Shown one piece after another: positions 1 to 7,091 of a DNA stretch of 24,787 nt. Source of the DNA: an uncultured Bacteroides sp. (GTDB lineage Bacteria > Bacteroidota > Bacteroidia > Bacteroidales > Bacteroidaceae); assembly GCF_958445495.1 (NCBI RefSeq), contig NZ_CAUCSQ010000060.1, forward strand, positions 1 to 24,787. Reading direction: 5' to 3'. Position 1 is the stretch's first letter, and each line of letters starts with the position of its first letter. The notes below the pieces were generated by a model, which worked only from the letters and a program-made list of their open reading frames with translations, made no database searches and was not told the origin of the DNA. The translations under genes were made by a program, and so were the position numbers.

Positions 1-140
1 TCCATCGCGTAGTGATTCCGGCTTGTCCAAATATTACAGCATTGCAATGGCATGCCTGCAAGTGTCAGGAGATTGCAAATGTAAAAAGACATTCATCCCT
101 GCCCCAAACACATAAATCCTCAAACTTAAACACACAGTCC

Positions 141-1202
141 ATGAAAGTCCTAGTCATCAATCCCGGTTCTACTTCTACCAAAATAGCAGTTTATGAAAAT
201 GAAAATCCTTTATTCACACGCAACATCAAACATTCCGTAGAAGAGCTGTCCGCTTTTCCGGAAGTGATAAACCAGTTCGAGTTCCGGAAAAATCTGGTTT
301 TACAGGAATTAGAGACAAATCACATACCTTTTGCTTTTGACGCCATTATAGGACGCGGCGGTTTAATAAAACCTGTCCAGGGAGGAGTGTATGAAGTCAA
401 TGACGCCATGAAACAGGACACAGTACATGCCATGCGCACTCATGCGTGCAATCTGGGAGGGCTGATTGCAGACGAATTAGCCTCCATGTTACCCGGCTGC
501 CGCGCTTTCATCGCCGACCCGGGAGTAGTGGATGAACTGGAAGACATAGCCCGCATCACAGGTTCACCGCTGATGCCGAAAATCACAATCTGGCACGCCC
601 TGAACCAAAAAGCGATAGCACGCCGTTTCGCCAAAGAACAAAGAACGAAGTACGAAAACCTAGACTTAATCATCTGCCATTTGGGAGGAGGCATTTCCGT
701 TGCAGTTCATCATCACGGGCGTGCTATCGACGCCAACAATGCACTGGACGGCGAAGGACCTTTTTCGCCGGAACGCGCAGGAACACTCCCCGCCGGCCAA
801 CTCATCGATTTCTGTTATAGCGGACAATTCAATAAAGACGAACTAAAGAAACGCATCTCCGGACATGCCGGACTGACAGCACATCTGGGAACTACAGACG
901 TCCCTTCCATCATCCGTTCCATAGAAAAAGGGGATAAAAAGACAGAGTTAATATTAGATGCCATGATTTATAATGTCGCCAAAGCTATCGGAGCTGCCGC
1001 CACTGTCCTTTGCGGTAAAATCGACGCTATACTTCTAACAGGAGGCATTGCTTACTCCGACTATGTAGTCTCCCGTTTAAAAAAACGCATCTCTTTCCTA
1101 GCATCCGTGTACGTATATCCCGGAGAAAACGAAATGGAATCTTTAGCCTTTAATGCAATAGGCGCCCTAAAAGGAGAACTGCCGATACAAGTTTATAAAT
1201 AA
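141..1202 (+). CDS. buk: Butyrate kinase (acetokinase/ASKHA family)
   Basis: This 353-residue protein should interconvert butyryl phosphate plus ADP and butyrate plus ATP in the cytoplasm, as the last step of the phosphotransbutyrylase/butyrate kinase route; some family members prefer branched-chain acids. Seen: an N-terminal acetokinase phosphate loop (VINPGSTSTK, residues 5-14), IIGRGG at 69-74, the HLGGGISV nucleotide-binding motif near 180-187, DGEGPFSPERAG at 203-214, and a late ILLTGGIAYS motif. The frame is open upstream to position 12, but homology begins at the ATG at 141, so that start is chosen; the length fits the family. In another frame a TAG at 10-12 could end an upstream gene, where phosphate butyryltransferase would be expected, but too little is visible to call it. 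No clear terminator follows directly. Confidence 0.93.
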   Translation: MKVLVINPGSTSTKIAVYENENPLFTRNIKHSVEELSAFPEVINQFEFRKNLVLQELETNHIPFAFDAIIGRGGLIKPVQGGVYEVNDAMKQDTVHAMRTHACNLGGLIADELASMLPGCRAFIADPGVVDELEDIARITGSPLMPKITIWHALNQKAIARRFAKEQRTKYENLDLIICHLGGGISVAVHHHGRAIDANNALDGEGPFSPERAGTLPAGQLIDFCYSGQFNKDELKKRISGHAGLTAHLGTTDVPSIIRSIEKGDKKTELILDAMIYNVAKAIGAAATVLCGKIDAILLTGGIAYSDYVVSRLKKRISFLASVYVYPGENEMESLAFNAIGALKGELPIQVYK

Positions 1203-1319
1203 TGATACCCACCAGGAAAAAAAGAATACGTACCTGTTAAATGACTTTCATAGCAAGTATTATTTGCTTGAATTCTAAACTTTTTGGGCAAAAAAGCTCT
1301 TTCTAAGAAATTTTTCTCA

Positions 1320-1327
1320 TATATTTG
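1320..1327 (+). promoter_or_regulatory. Candidate Bacteroides -7 promoter element (TATATTTG)
   Basis: TATATTTG matches the Bacteroides sigma-ABfr -7 consensus TAnnTTTG. No good -33 TTTG lies at the expected 19-21 bp upstream, so the promoter is only moderately supported. No protein gene follows on this strand, but a perfect terminator hairpin begins 49 bp downstream. Confidence 0.4.
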
Positions 1328-1333
1328 CAACGT

Positions 1334-1412
1334 GTTAAGTTAATAAATTGATTAAGGTCGATTTTTGACTGTTTCGAATCGGAAAGTATGGGGGTACTTT
1401 CCGATTCTTTTT
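1334..1412 (+). ncRNA. Candidate small RNA between buk and pnp
   Basis: A -7-like element at 1320-1327 and an intrinsic terminator at 1376-1412 bracket about 80 bp with no significant reading frame and no downstream plus-strand gene. This is the layout of a free-standing small RNA. The 5' end is estimated at 6-7 bp past the -7 element. It could instead be a processed 3' UTR of buk, which ends about 130 bp upstream. I recognise no known RNA family. Confidence 0.35.
1376..1412 (+). terminator. Intrinsic terminator, perfect 13-bp stem
   Basis: GAATCGGAAAGTA (1376-1388) pairs perfectly with 1395-1407 around a 6-nt loop, followed by five T. It would end the candidate small RNA and any readthrough from buk. 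Confidence 0.8.
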
Positions 1413-1507
1413 ATATGGGAAACTACCATTGGGATTGAAAACCCGATTCTTCACTGAAAAATATGCCAAACAGAAACACCTGTGCAAACAAGAACGCCAT
1501 CCACCAT

Positions 1508-1550
1508 AAAAAATGTCCCGATTGCTTTAAAAGCAGTCGGGACATTTTTT
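1508..1550 (-). terminator. Terminator of pnp (bidirectional hairpin)
   Basis: TGTCCCGATTGCT (1514-1526) pairs with AGCAGTCGGGACA (1532-1544) with one G-T wobble. The stem is flanked by A6 on the left and T6 on the right, so it can terminate on either strand. It lies 23 bp past the pnp stop codon, read on the minus strand. Confidence 0.85.
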
Positions 1551-1572
1551 ATAATGATAGAAATCACCGTTC

Positions 1573-3699
1573 CTATTTCTTCTCCGGTCTGGGTAACAAT
1601 ACCTTTCTGGACAATTTGAATTTACCGGTTTTCGGGTCAATATCAATCAATTTCACATCAATTTCATCACCTTCCTTAATTCCGGCCTCTTCCACAGTTT
1701 CCAAACGTTTCCAATCAATTTCGGAAATATGCAACAAACCATCTTTACCCGGTAAGAATTCGATAAACGCACCATAAGGCATAATAGAGCGAACTTTACC
1801 TTTGTAGACTTCACCCACTTCAGGAACAGCAACAATTGCCTTAATCATGCGCATGGCATCATCAATACATTTCTTGTTTGTCCCGGAAACTTCGATGCGT
1901 CCTACCCCATCGATTTCCTCGATAGTAATCACAGCACCGGTTTCTTCCTGCATGCCCTGAATAATCTTTCCGCCAGGACCGATTACAGCACCGATGAATT
2001 CCTTAGGAATTGTCATAGTCTCAATGCGCGGAGCATGTTCCTTCAAGTCAGCACGCGGCTCGGCAATGGTTTCAGTAATCTTACCCAAAATATGCATACG
2101 TCCTTCTTTTGCCTGATTCAAAGCACGTTCCAAAATTTCGTAAGACAACCCGTCAACCTTGATATCCATCTGAGTAGCGGTAATACCGTCCTTCGTTCCG
2201 GTCACCTTGAAGTCCATATCTCCCAGATGGTCCTCGTCACCAAGAATATCGGACAATACGGCATATTTCTCTTCACCCGGATTCTTAATCAATCCCATAG
2301 CGATACCCGATACAGGTTTCTTAATCTTCACACCCGCATCCATCAATGCCAATGTTCCGGCACAAACGGTAGCCATGGAAGAAGAACCGTTGGATTCGAG
2401 AATATCCGAAACCACACGTACCACATACGGATAGTCAGCAGGAATCTGCCCTTTCAAAGCACGCCAGGCCAAATGACCGTGACCGATTTCACGACGTCCT
2501 ACACCACGCTGCGCTTTCGCTTCACCGGTAGAGAAAGGAGGGAAATTATAATGCAACAGGAAACGTTCTTTTCCATGTTCCAGAACATCATCAATAATCT
2601 TCTCATCCAGCTTCGTGCCCAATGTCACGGAAGTCAACGATTGAGTTTCCCCACGGGTAAAGATAGCGGAGCCGTGAGGACCGGGCAGAGGACCTACCTC
2701 ACACCAAATCGGACGGATTTCAGTAGTCTTGCGGCCATCCAGACGTTTTCCTTCGTCAAGAATACAACGACGCATCGCCTCCTTTTCCACATCGTGATAA
2801 TAACGGTCAATCAACGGCGCCTTTTCCTCCAACTCTTCTTCTGTGAATTGAGACTTGAATTCATCACGGATAGCTTCAAAAGCAGCAAGACGTTCATGCT
2901 TATTATTATTACCGGAAGCCGCAACCGCATAAGCCTTGTCATAGCAAGCCTCATGAACGGCTTTGCGAAGTTCCTCGTCATTTACTTCATGGTCATACTC
3001 GCGTTTTACAGTCTTTCCCACTTCTTCCGCCAGCTCCATTTGTGCCTTGCAATGAATCTTAATCGCTTCATGGGCAACTTTCATCGCTTCCAGCAATTCA
3101 GCCTCAGACACCTCATTCATCTCGCCTTCTACCATCATGATATTCTCATAAGTAGCGGCAACCATAAGGTCCATATCCGCTTTTTCAAGCTGTTCAAACG
3201 TCGGATTGATTATAAACTGACCGTTAACACGTGCCACGCGCACTTCAGAAATCGGTCCGTTAAAAGGAATATCTGAAACGGCAAGTGCCGCTGAAGCAGC
3301 AAGTCCTGCCAGTGCATCCGGCATATCTACACCGTCAGCGGAAAAGAGGATGATATTTACATATACCTCTGCATGGTAATTGTCGGGAAATAAAGGACGG
3401 AGAGCACGGTCTACAAGACGGCAAGTCAGAATCTCATAGTCAGAAGCGCGGCCTTCTCTTTTGGTGAAACCACCGGGAAAACGGCCGAACGCCGCAAATT
3501 TTTCTTTGTACTCTACCTGTAAAGGCATAAAATCTGTTCCGGGAACTGCATCTTTAGCGGCACAAACAGTAGCTAACAACATGGTGTTTCCCATGCGGAG
3601 CATTACAGAACCGTCTGCCTGTTTTGCCAACTTTCCCGTCTCGAGCGTGATGGTTCTTCCATCAGGTAACTCGATTGTCTTAACAATTGGGTTAATCAT
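1573..3699 (-). CDS. pnp: Polynucleotide phosphorylase
   Basis: This 708-residue protein is the phosphorolytic 3'-5' exoribonuclease that releases nucleoside diphosphates from RNA; it works as a cytoplasmic trimer. Seen: the first RNase PH fold from about residue 10 (LPDGRTITLETGKLAKQADG), the helical linker, the second RNase PH fold with FTRGETQSLTSVTLGT and the phosphate-site region GSSSMATVCAGT, a KH domain at about 560-624 with the VIGPGGKII loop, and an S1 domain at about 625-705. The frame stays open upstream to 3831, but MINPIVKTIELPDG at 3699 is the family start. It is monocistronic here, without the rpsO neighbour common in Proteobacteria. A -7 element lies on the minus strand at 3748-3741, about 42 bp before the start codon, and a strong hairpin follows the gene. 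Confidence 0.97.
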   Translation of the reverse strand: MINPIVKTIELPDGRTITLETGKLAKQADGSVMLRMGNTMLLATVCAAKDAVPGTDFMPLQVEYKEKFAAFGRFPGGFTKREGRASDYEILTCRLVDRALRPLFPDNYHAEVYVNIILFSADGVDMPDALAGLAASAALAVSDIPFNGPISEVRVARVNGQFIINPTFEQLEKADMDLMVAATYENIMMVEGEMNEVSEAELLEAMKVAHEAIKIHCKAQMELAEEVGKTVKREYDHEVNDEELRKAVHEACYDKAYAVAASGNNNKHERLAAFEAIRDEFKSQFTEEELEEKAPLIDRYYHDVEKEAMRRCILDEGKRLDGRKTTEIRPIWCEVGPLPGPHGSAIFTRGETQSLTSVTLGTKLDEKIIDDVLEHGKERFLLHYNFPPFSTGEAKAQRGVGRREIGHGHLAWRALKGQIPADYPYVVRVVSDILESNGSSSMATVCAGTLALMDAGVKIKKPVSGIAMGLIKNPGEEKYAVLSDILGDEDHLGDMDFKVTGTKDGITATQMDIKVDGLSYEILERALNQAKEGRMHILGKITETIAEPRADLKEHAPRIETMTIPKEFIGAVIGPGGKIIQGMQEETGAVITIEEIDGVGRIEVSGTNKKCIDDAMRMIKAIVAVPEVGEVYKGKVRSIMPYGAFIEFLPGKDGLLHISEIDWKRLETVEEAGIKEGDEIDVKLIDIDPKTGKFKLSRKVLLPRPEKK

Positions 3700-3740
3700 A
3701 AAAATTGTTTTATCTATACTTTTTCTTTCAAAATTCCTGC

Positions 3741-3748
3741 AAAGATAT
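3741..3748 (-). promoter_or_regulatory. pnp promoter -7 element (TATCTTTG on minus strand)
   Basis: Read on the minus strand, TATCTTTG is a full match to TAnnTTTG and gives a leader of roughly 35 nt before the pnp ATG. The -33 half is not obvious. Confidence 0.55.
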
Positions 3749-3841
3749 ACATTTATCGTGGTAATTAGGTGGAAATGAGGTAAAAAGTTAGTGGCGAACT
3801 GATTTTTTTTCAAAATTAGGATGAAGAACACAGCAAAATGC

Positions 3842-3871
3842 TTTGACTAATCTCGAAAAGAAGTATATTTG
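3842..3871 (+). promoter_or_regulatory. Promoter of the thioredoxin-like lipoprotein gene
   Basis: TTTG (3842-3845), 18 bp, then TATATTTG (3864-3871) matches both halves of the Bacteroides vegetative promoter. The start codon is 25 bp beyond, giving a short leader. It is divergent from the pnp promoter about 95 bp away. Confidence 0.7.
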
Positions 3872-3895
3872 CATCTCGTTAATAACACACACTAT

Positions 3896-5047
3896 ATGAA
3901 AAAGGTTACTTTTGCAGCGCTCGCCGCACTTACTATTACTGCTTGTAGTTCTGGCCCTAAATTCCAGGTGAACGGGGATGTATCAGGAGCCGACGGTAAA
4001 ATGCTTTATCTCGAAGCTTCCGGTCTGGAAGGTATTGTTCCGCTCGATTCAGTGAAGCTGAAAGGGGAAGGTACATTCAGTTTCAAGCAGCCTCGTCCCG
4101 AGTCACCCGAATTTTACCGTTTGCGGATTGACGACAAAATCATCAATTTTTCTGTAGATTCTATCGAAACAATTCAAATCAAAGCTCCGTATGTGGATTT
4201 CTCTACTACTTATACGGTGGAAGGTTCGGAAAACAGCAATAAGATAAAAGAACTGACGTTGAAGCAGATTCGCCTTCAAAAAGAGGTGGACAATTTACTG
4301 GCATCCCTGCGCAGCAACGGAATAGGGCATGATGTATTTGAAGACAGCCTGGCAACATTGCTCAACAACTATAAGGAAGATGTCAAAGTGAACTATATTT
4401 TTGCTGCTCCCAACACGGCTGCAGCTTACTTTGCCCTGTTCCAGAAGCTCAATAATTATCTGATATTCGATCCGTTGAACAATAAAGACGATGTGAAATG
4501 TTTCGCAGCTGTTGCTACGAGCCTCAACAATGCGTTTCCTCATGCGGTACGTTCCAAGAACCTTTATAATATTGTAATCAAAGGAATGAAGAACACGCGT
4601 CAGCCGCAAACAAAAGCTCTGGAAATTCCACAGGACAAAATCGTAGAAACCGGTATTATCGACATTGCCTTGCGTGATGTGAAAGGAAATGTGCGCAAGC
4701 TGACCGACCTGAAAGGCAAAGTCGTTTTGCTCGATTTCTCTGTATTCCAGTCGCCTGCCGGAGCTCCTCACAACCTGATGCTTCGCGAACTATATAATGA
4801 ATACGCAAAACAAGGACTGGAAATATACCAAGTATCTCTCGACGCGGACGAACACTACTGGAAAACAGCGGCAGATAATCTTCCATGGGTCTGTGTGCGC
4901 GATGGAAACGGAGTTTACTCTACCAACGTAGCCGTATATAATGTTCGTCAGGTTCCATCTATCTTTTTGATTAATCGTAACAACGAATTGAAGCTTCGTG
5001 GCGAAGACATTAAGGATTTGGAAGCAGCTGTCAAGTCATTGCTCTAA
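3896..5047 (+). CDS. DUF4369/thioredoxin-fold lipoprotein lacking the CxxC motif
   Basis: This 383-residue predicted lipoprotein has a signal peptide with lipobox ITAC (Cys17), a beta-rich N-terminal region typical of DUF4369 (about 24-115), a helical middle, and a C-terminal AhpC/TlpA-like thioredoxin fold (about 255-383). The fold is supported by LKGKVVLLDFS, by the QVSLDADEHYWK stretch, and by a likely cis-proline in VRQVPSIFLI (Pro354). Where relatives carry WCxxC, this protein reads FSVFQSPAG (281-289), with neither cysteine. Related proteins act in the periplasm or at the membrane as thiol oxidoreductases; this one probably cannot do disulfide exchange and may instead be a binding or scaffold protein. 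The chosen start is the ATG directly before the signal peptide; the frame is open a further 9 codons upstream. Confidence 0.85.
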   Translation: MKKVTFAALAALTITACSSGPKFQVNGDVSGADGKMLYLEASGLEGIVPLDSVKLKGEGTFSFKQPRPESPEFYRLRIDDKIINFSVDSIETIQIKAPYVDFSTTYTVEGSENSNKIKELTLKQIRLQKEVDNLLASLRSNGIGHDVFEDSLATLLNNYKEDVKVNYIFAAPNTAAAYFALFQKLNNYLIFDPLNNKDDVKCFAAVATSLNNAFPHAVRSKNLYNIVIKGMKNTRQPQTKALEIPQDKIVETGIIDIALRDVKGNVRKLTDLKGKVVLLDFSVFQSPAGAPHNLMLRELYNEYAKQGLEIYQVSLDADEHYWKTAADNLPWVCVRDGNGVYSTNVAVYNVRQVPSIFLINRNNELKLRGEDIKDLEAAVKSLL

Positions 5048-5102
5048 GTTGTTATAATTTAGCATATTTCATTTAAATATGTTACATAGCATCTTTTTTC
5101 AC

Positions 5103-5133
5103 TTGACACGTATCACTTAAAAGGCTATCTTTG
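5103..5133 (+). promoter_or_regulatory. greA promoter
   Basis: TTG (5103-5105, within ACTTGACA), 20 bp, then TATCTTTG (5126-5133) forms a good Bacteroides vegetative promoter. The expected start point is near 5140, leaving a leader of about 90 nt before the greA ATG. Confidence 0.7.
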
Positions 5134-5155
5134 CAAAGAAATAATGAAAAGAGGG

Positions 5156-5187
5156 TTCCAACATGGCTCATGTTGGAATTCTTTTTT
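5156..5187 (+). terminator. Intrinsic terminator inside the greA leader
   Basis: TTCCAACATG (5156-5165) pairs perfectly with CATGTTGGAA (5169-5178) around a GCT loop, followed by TTCTTTTTT. It lies downstream of the greA promoter and upstream of the greA coding region, so it should release a leader RNA of about 45-50 nt or act as an attenuator. It is not placed to terminate only the upstream lipoprotein gene. Confidence 0.75.
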
Positions 5188-5213
5188 GTTTATATGACCA
5201 TTTAAAACAATTA

Positions 5214-5220
5214 AAGGAGG
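5214..5220 (+). promoter_or_regulatory. Strong Shine-Dalgarno of greA
   Basis: AAGGAGG ends 8 nt before the ATG at 5229. Such a strong SD is uncommon in Bacteroides; it fixes the greA start and rules out the upstream ATG at 5163, which sits inside the terminator hairpin. Confidence 0.8.
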
Positions 5221-5228
5221 AAAACATC

Positions 5229-5693
5229 ATGGCTTATATGTCAGAAGAAGGTTACAAAAAACTGATGGCGGAACTGAAGGAACTGGAAACAGTGGAACGC
5301 CCGAAGATCTCTGCGGCAATAGCCGAAGCCAGAGATAAAGGAGACTTGTCTGAAAACGCTGAATACGATGCAGCAAAAGAAGCGCAAGGTATGCTCGAAA
5401 TGCGTATCAACAAACTGAAAGCTACCATTGCAGATGCCAAAATCATCGATGAATCTAAATTGAAAACAGATTCCGTACAGATTTTAAATAAGGTGGAACT
5501 GAAGAATGTAAAGAATGGCATGAAGATGATTTATACCATCGTTTCAGAAAGTGAAGCTAACCTGAAGGAAGGGAAGATTTCCGTTAATACCCCGATTGCA
5601 CAAGGTCTGCTTGGCAAGAAGGTGGGTGATGTAGCAGAAATTACTGTTCCACAAGGTAAAATTGCACTGGAAGTAGTAAACATATCAATTTAA
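5229..5693 (+). CDS. greA: Transcription elongation factor GreA
   Basis: This 154-residue factor enters the RNA polymerase secondary channel and stimulates cleavage of backtracked transcripts. Seen: the N-terminal coiled coil (about 1-75) with the acidic tip GDLSENAEYDAAK, whose Asp39 and Glu42 correspond to the Mg2+-coordinating acidic pair, followed by the C-terminal FKBP-like domain (about 80-154) with SVNTPIAQGLLGKKVGD. Length is normal. The start at 5229 follows a strong SD; the in-frame ATG at 5163 would add 22 unrelated residues. The leader contains a promoter and a terminator, which suggests regulation by attenuation. A HIT-family gene follows 51 bp downstream. Confidence 0.96.
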   Translation: MAYMSEEGYKKLMAELKELETVERPKISAAIAEARDKGDLSENAEYDAAKEAQGMLEMRINKLKATIADAKIIDESKLKTDSVQILNKVELKNVKNGMKMIYTIVSESEANLKEGKISVNTPIAQGLLGKKVGDVAEITVPQGKIALEVVNISI

Positions 5694-5697
5694 CGTA

Positions 5698-5726
5698 AAG
5701 GCAGGTCTCCATGTGAGGCTTGCCTT
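5698..5726 (+). terminator. Hairpin between greA and the HIT gene
   Basis: AAGGCAGGTCTC (5698-5709) pairs with GAGGCTTGCCTT (5715-5726) over 12 pairs with two G-T wobbles. The following AATTTATC is a poor U-tract, so this is probably a weak terminator or a stabilising or processing hairpin that lets some greA transcription reach the HIT gene. Confidence 0.5.
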
Positions 5727-5744
5727 AATTTATCAATAAAAGTT

Positions 5745-6137
5745 ATGGCAACAATATTCAGTAGAATCATCGCAGGAGAAATCCCCTGCTACAAGGTGGC
5801 AGAAAACGAAAAGTTTTTTGCTTTTCTCGATATCAATCCATTGGTAAAGGGACATACATTGGTAGTGCCCAAACAGGAAGTAGACTATATTTTCGATTTG
5901 AGCGATGAAGACCTGGCTGCTATGCACGTGTTTGCAAAGCAAGTAGCCTGTGCCATTAAAAAAGCATTCCCTTGCCAAAAGGTAGGCGAAGCTGTTATCG
6001 GACTGGAAGTACCCCATGCACATATTCATTTAATTCCTATTCAAAAGGAATCGGATATGTTGTTTTCGAATCCGAAACTGAAATTGTCGGATGAAGAATT
6101 CAAGTCCATAGCGCAAGCAATCAACTCCTCTCTATAA
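5745..6137 (+). CDS. HIT family nucleotide hydrolase/transferase
   Basis: This 130-residue protein carries the histidine triad VPHAHIHLIP, with His91, His93 and His95; the middle one is the expected nucleophile. The N-terminal FSRIIAGEIPCYKVAE is typical of the bacterial HinT/Hit branch, which hydrolyses AMP-lysine or AMP-NH2-type phosphoramidates or dinucleoside polyphosphates. The exact substrate cannot be told from sequence. It starts 51 bp after greA, with no obvious promoter of its own, so cotranscription through the hairpin at 5698 is likely. It converges on the EamA gene, sharing a bidirectional terminator. Confidence 0.93.
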   Translation: MATIFSRIIAGEIPCYKVAENEKFFAFLDINPLVKGHTLVVPKQEVDYIFDLSDEDLAAMHVFAKQVACAIKKAFPCQKVGEAVIGLEVPHAHIHLIPIQKESDMLFSNPKLKLSDEEFKSIAQAINSSL

Positions 6138-6162
6138 AACATGATGATGATGATATAATAAG

Positions 6163-6192
6163 AAAGCACCTGAAAAACAGGTGCTTTTTTTA
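6163..6192. terminator. Shared bidirectional terminator
   Basis: AAAGCACCTG (6163-6172) pairs perfectly with CAGGTGCTTT (6178-6187) around an A5 loop, followed by further T. It lies between two converging genes. The TTA stop codon of the EamA gene (6190-6192) overlaps the T-run, so the minus-strand transcript forms the hairpin directly after its stop. Confidence 0.85.
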
Positions 6193-7089
6193 TTTCTCCT
6201 TGCTTTCCGCCACTTCCACCAGATAAACCCCGATACAGATAAACAGGATAGCGGCCGTCTGTGTCCAACTGAAACGGTCCTGTCCGACAACGAGAGAAGT
6301 AACTGTCGCCACAATCAAAATCAAATAACCATAAATAGCTACAACAGTCGTTTTGAGATACTTCAAACCGATAGGAACCAATAAATAACTGATTGTAGTA
6401 GGAAAAACCAGTACAAACACCAGAATAAGAAACGGCTGCCAATGTACAGGCATCGTAAGTACAGGCGCTTCAAAACCGGTAAAAGCCGTGACAATCAATC
6501 CGCTAACCGCCGCCCCCGTAAAAGTATAACGTAACATAGTCATTGCCCCCACATTAGCCAGCACACGCTGGCTCAACACCAAATAAACCGCATAAGCAAC
6601 AGAACTGAACAGGCAAAACATATTTCCGACAAATGCATCAGAAGCCAAATCATCACTTTTTTGCGTCAATATACAGACCAACGCTCCGACAAGCCCAATT
6701 CCCATACCGGTAATTTTCTTCCCGGACAACCGCTCTTTATAAAAGACTATCATAATCAAAAAGACCCAAATCGGCTGAAGGCTGGTGAAAATAGAACTGG
6801 ACACCGGAGTCGTCTTACTCAAACCTATCAAATAAAGAAACATAAAACCATACAATCCCAACGCTCCCAACAGAAACAGCAACCACTTTTCTCTTGAAGT
6901 GGACTTCTCGGCAGGCATAAACCAACCGATAACCCAAAAAGCGACTGCCGCAAACGTGCAGCGAAGGGCTGCTCCCGTCAACGGACTCATCCACAACGGA
7001 AGAAGAAACTTTAAGGCATTCATATTCAAACCACCCAATACTTTCGAGACCGCCATGCTCAAGTTAGCTTCCAGCTTCTTATTTTTCAT
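6190..7089 (-). CDS. EamA/DMT-superfamily membrane exporter
   Basis: This 299-residue inner-membrane protein shows about ten hydrophobic segments arranged as two EamA repeats. The first contains FMFLYLIGLSKTTPVSSSI and LQPIWVFLIMIVFYKERLSG; the second contains a matching YLLVPIGLKYLKTTVVAIYG segment. Family members export metabolites such as amino acids or purines, but the substrate here is unknown. It starts 2 bp after the stop codon of the upstream MFS gene, so the two are translated from one mRNA. Confidence 0.88.
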   Translation of the reverse strand: MKNKKLEANLSMAVSKVLGGLNMNALKFLLPLWMSPLTGAALRCTFAAVAFWVIGWFMPAEKSTSREKWLLFLLGALGLYGFMFLYLIGLSKTTPVSSSIFTSLQPIWVFLIMIVFYKERLSGKKITGMGIGLVGALVCILTQKSDDLASDAFVGNMFCLFSSVAYAVYLVLSQRVLANVGAMTMLRYTFTGAAVSGLIVTAFTGFEAPVLTMPVHWQPFLILVFVLVFPTTISYLLVPIGLKYLKTTVVAIYGYLILIVATVTSLVVGQDRFSWTQTAAILFICIGVYLVEVAESKEK

Positions 7090-7091
7090 CT

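Noticed and set aside
1..140. C-terminal end of a phosphate butyryltransferase gene before buk
   Set aside because: Only three codons before a TAG are visible, which cannot identify a gene even though the position would suit ptb.
2035..3276. 413-codon plus-strand frame inside pnp
   Set aside because: It is antisense to a highly conserved enzyme with all its domains. The predicted product has no sensible composition.
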